From an uncultured Collinsella sp. (lineage in GTDB: Bacteria > Actinomycetota > Coriobacteriia > Coriobacteriales > Coriobacteriaceae), in assembly GCA_900549185.1 (NCBI GenBank), contig URNM01000076.1:1-8852 (forward strand): 8,852 nt of DNA. Reading direction: 5' to 3'. The position numbers were made by a program, and so were the translations under genes. Within the stretch, counting starts at the first letter, position 1; each line of letters opens with the position of its first letter. Below the pieces are notes generated by a model. The model saw only the letters and a program-made list of their open reading frames with translations, did no database searches and had not been told where the DNA came from. Shown one piece after another: positions 8,094 through 8,852 of the stretch.

Positions 8094-8852
8094 GGACACC
8101 ATTAAGCTCACGTCCATGACGGCCGCGAGCGGTTGAGCCGCTAAGTTGGCCCCCGGAGCCCTCGCCCAGGTCCTGGGCGATTTACCCAATGTGCATAACG
8201 ACAACTTGCTCGTGGGGTTCGATACCTCCGACGATGCGAGCGTCTTCCGCGTAGGGGAGAACCTGGGACTCGTGCAGTCCATCGACTTCTTCCCACCGAT
8301 GGTCGATGACCCGTTTCTGTTTGGCCAGATCGCCGCGGCCAACTCGCTGTCGGATATCTACGCTATGGGCGGGCGGCCGAGCCATGCCATGAACCTGCTG
8401 TGCATTCCCAGTTGTTTGGGTGTCGAGGTTGCCGGTCAGATTCTGGCGGGCGGCGCCGACAAGTGCGTCGAGGCGGGTTGCTCCATCGCGGGCGGTCACA
8501 CCATCAACGACGACGAGCCCAAGTACGGCTTGTCCGTGAGCGGCTTTGTCGCGCTTGACCGTATGCTCGCCAACAGCGGTGCGCGCGTGGGCGATGCGTT
8601 ACTGCTGACCAAGGCGATCGGCTCGGGCATCATCACCACGGCCATTAAGGGCGAGCTCATCGAGCAGGACGAGGCCGCAGCCATGTTTGACTCGATGCGC
8701 ACCCTCAACGAGGCGCCGATTCGTCTGTCCGAGGGACTTGAGCTTCACGGCTGCACCGATGTCACGGGCTTTGGCCTGATCGGGCACGCGTGCGAGATGG
8801 CCGAGGGCTCGGGCGTGCAGGTTGAGCTTGCGTCGGGAGCGGTGCCGCTCTT
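8086..8852 (+). CDS. selD: Selenide, water dikinase (selenophosphate synthetase), selenocysteine-containing, 3' truncated
   Basis: SelD converts selenide and ATP to selenophosphate, AMP and phosphate, supplying selenium for selenocysteine and other selenium uses. ATG 8086 is preceded by GGAAGGGGG (8072-8080) and overlaps the glycosyltransferase end by 8 nt. Codon 17 is TGA (8134-8136). The protein before it is MAKDTIKLTSMTAASG and after it AAKLAPGALAQVL, so residue 17 aligns with catalytic Cys17 of E. coli SelD and Lys20 with its essential Lys20. The UGA is therefore read as selenocysteine rather than a stop. Later marks are the Asp49-Asp50 pair in DTSDDASVF, Asp67 in SIDFFPP, Asp90 in NSLSDIYAMGG, AGGHT (135-139) and DVTGFGLIGH starting at Asp225. 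About 255 of roughly 345 codons are visible before the window ends. A caller that treats TGA as stop would give a 16-residue fragment and a falsely late start. Confidence 0.95.
8162..8180 (+). promoter_or_regulatory. Candidate bacterial SECIS element of selD
   Basis: TCGCCCAG (8162-8169) and CTGGGCGA (8173-8180) form a perfect 8-bp stem closed by the three-base loop GTC. The stem begins 25 nt after the UGA and the apical loop 33 nt after it, with G as first loop base. Bacterial SECIS elements are known to sit within the coding region shortly after the UGA, with a G among the first loop bases to which SelB binds, so position and shape fit. The sequence also encodes residues 26-32, so coding constraint contributes. 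Confidence 0.6.

Noticed and set aside
7915..8136. 73-residue frame ending at TGA 8136 taken as a separate small gene
   Set aside because: Its last 16 codons are the true start of selD and the TGA is the selenocysteine codon; the earlier part is out-of-frame glycosyltransferase sequence.

Overview
The window is G+C-rich, all identifiable genes lie on the + strand, and gene density is high. It reads as a strict anaerobe from a high-G+C lineage. A selenocysteine-containing selenophosphate synthetase, a double-cubane-type iron-sulfur ATPase pair and AGGGGA-like ribosome binding sites fit a gut Coriobacteriia member such as Collinsella. That placement is inference, because no rRNA or other marker gene is present.

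Region 1 (1-4701) is a peptide/nickel-family ABC importer in canonical order. It holds the C-terminal two thirds of a family-5 substrate-binding protein (cut by the window edge), two permeases (DppB- and DppC-like) and two ATPases (DppD- and DppF-like). The last four genes are tightly packed (4-nt overlap, 3-nt gap, 11-nt overlap). An 88-nt gap with a strong 11-bp hairpin separates the binding-protein gene from the permeases, which would let the binding protein be made in excess over the membrane parts. The second ATPase is the short form (261 aa) without the C-terminal oligopeptide/HPY extension that the first one carries.

Region 2 (4702-6861) starts with a 76-nt gap holding a possible promoter. 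A YjiM/HgdB-like double-cubane cluster protein follows, then a 155-nt gap filled by a long imperfect palindrome (5943-6037), then its ASKHA-type activating ATPase YjiL with two conserved cysteines for a bridging [4Fe-4S] cluster. Only one dehydratase-like subunit is present, so a low-potential double-cubane reductase of unknown substrate is likelier than a true 2-hydroxyacyl-CoA dehydratase.

Region 3 (6876-8852) is a GT4-type glycosyltransferase whose last 8 nt overlap the start of selD. selD is interrupted at codon 17 by an in-frame UGA, at the position of the catalytic Cys17 of E. coli SelD, with conserved selD sequence before and after it. A perfect 8-bp hairpin with a G at the first loop position lies 25 nt after the UGA and is a good bacterial SECIS candidate. 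The gene is therefore a selenoprotein that makes the selenium donor for its own synthesis, and it is cut by the window end.

The most interesting unit is the order yjiM - palindrome - yjiL - glycosyltransferase - selD(Sec). It suggests that a low-potential iron-sulfur reductase and a dedicated glycosyltransferase may work in selenium metabolism. This link rests on gene order alone.
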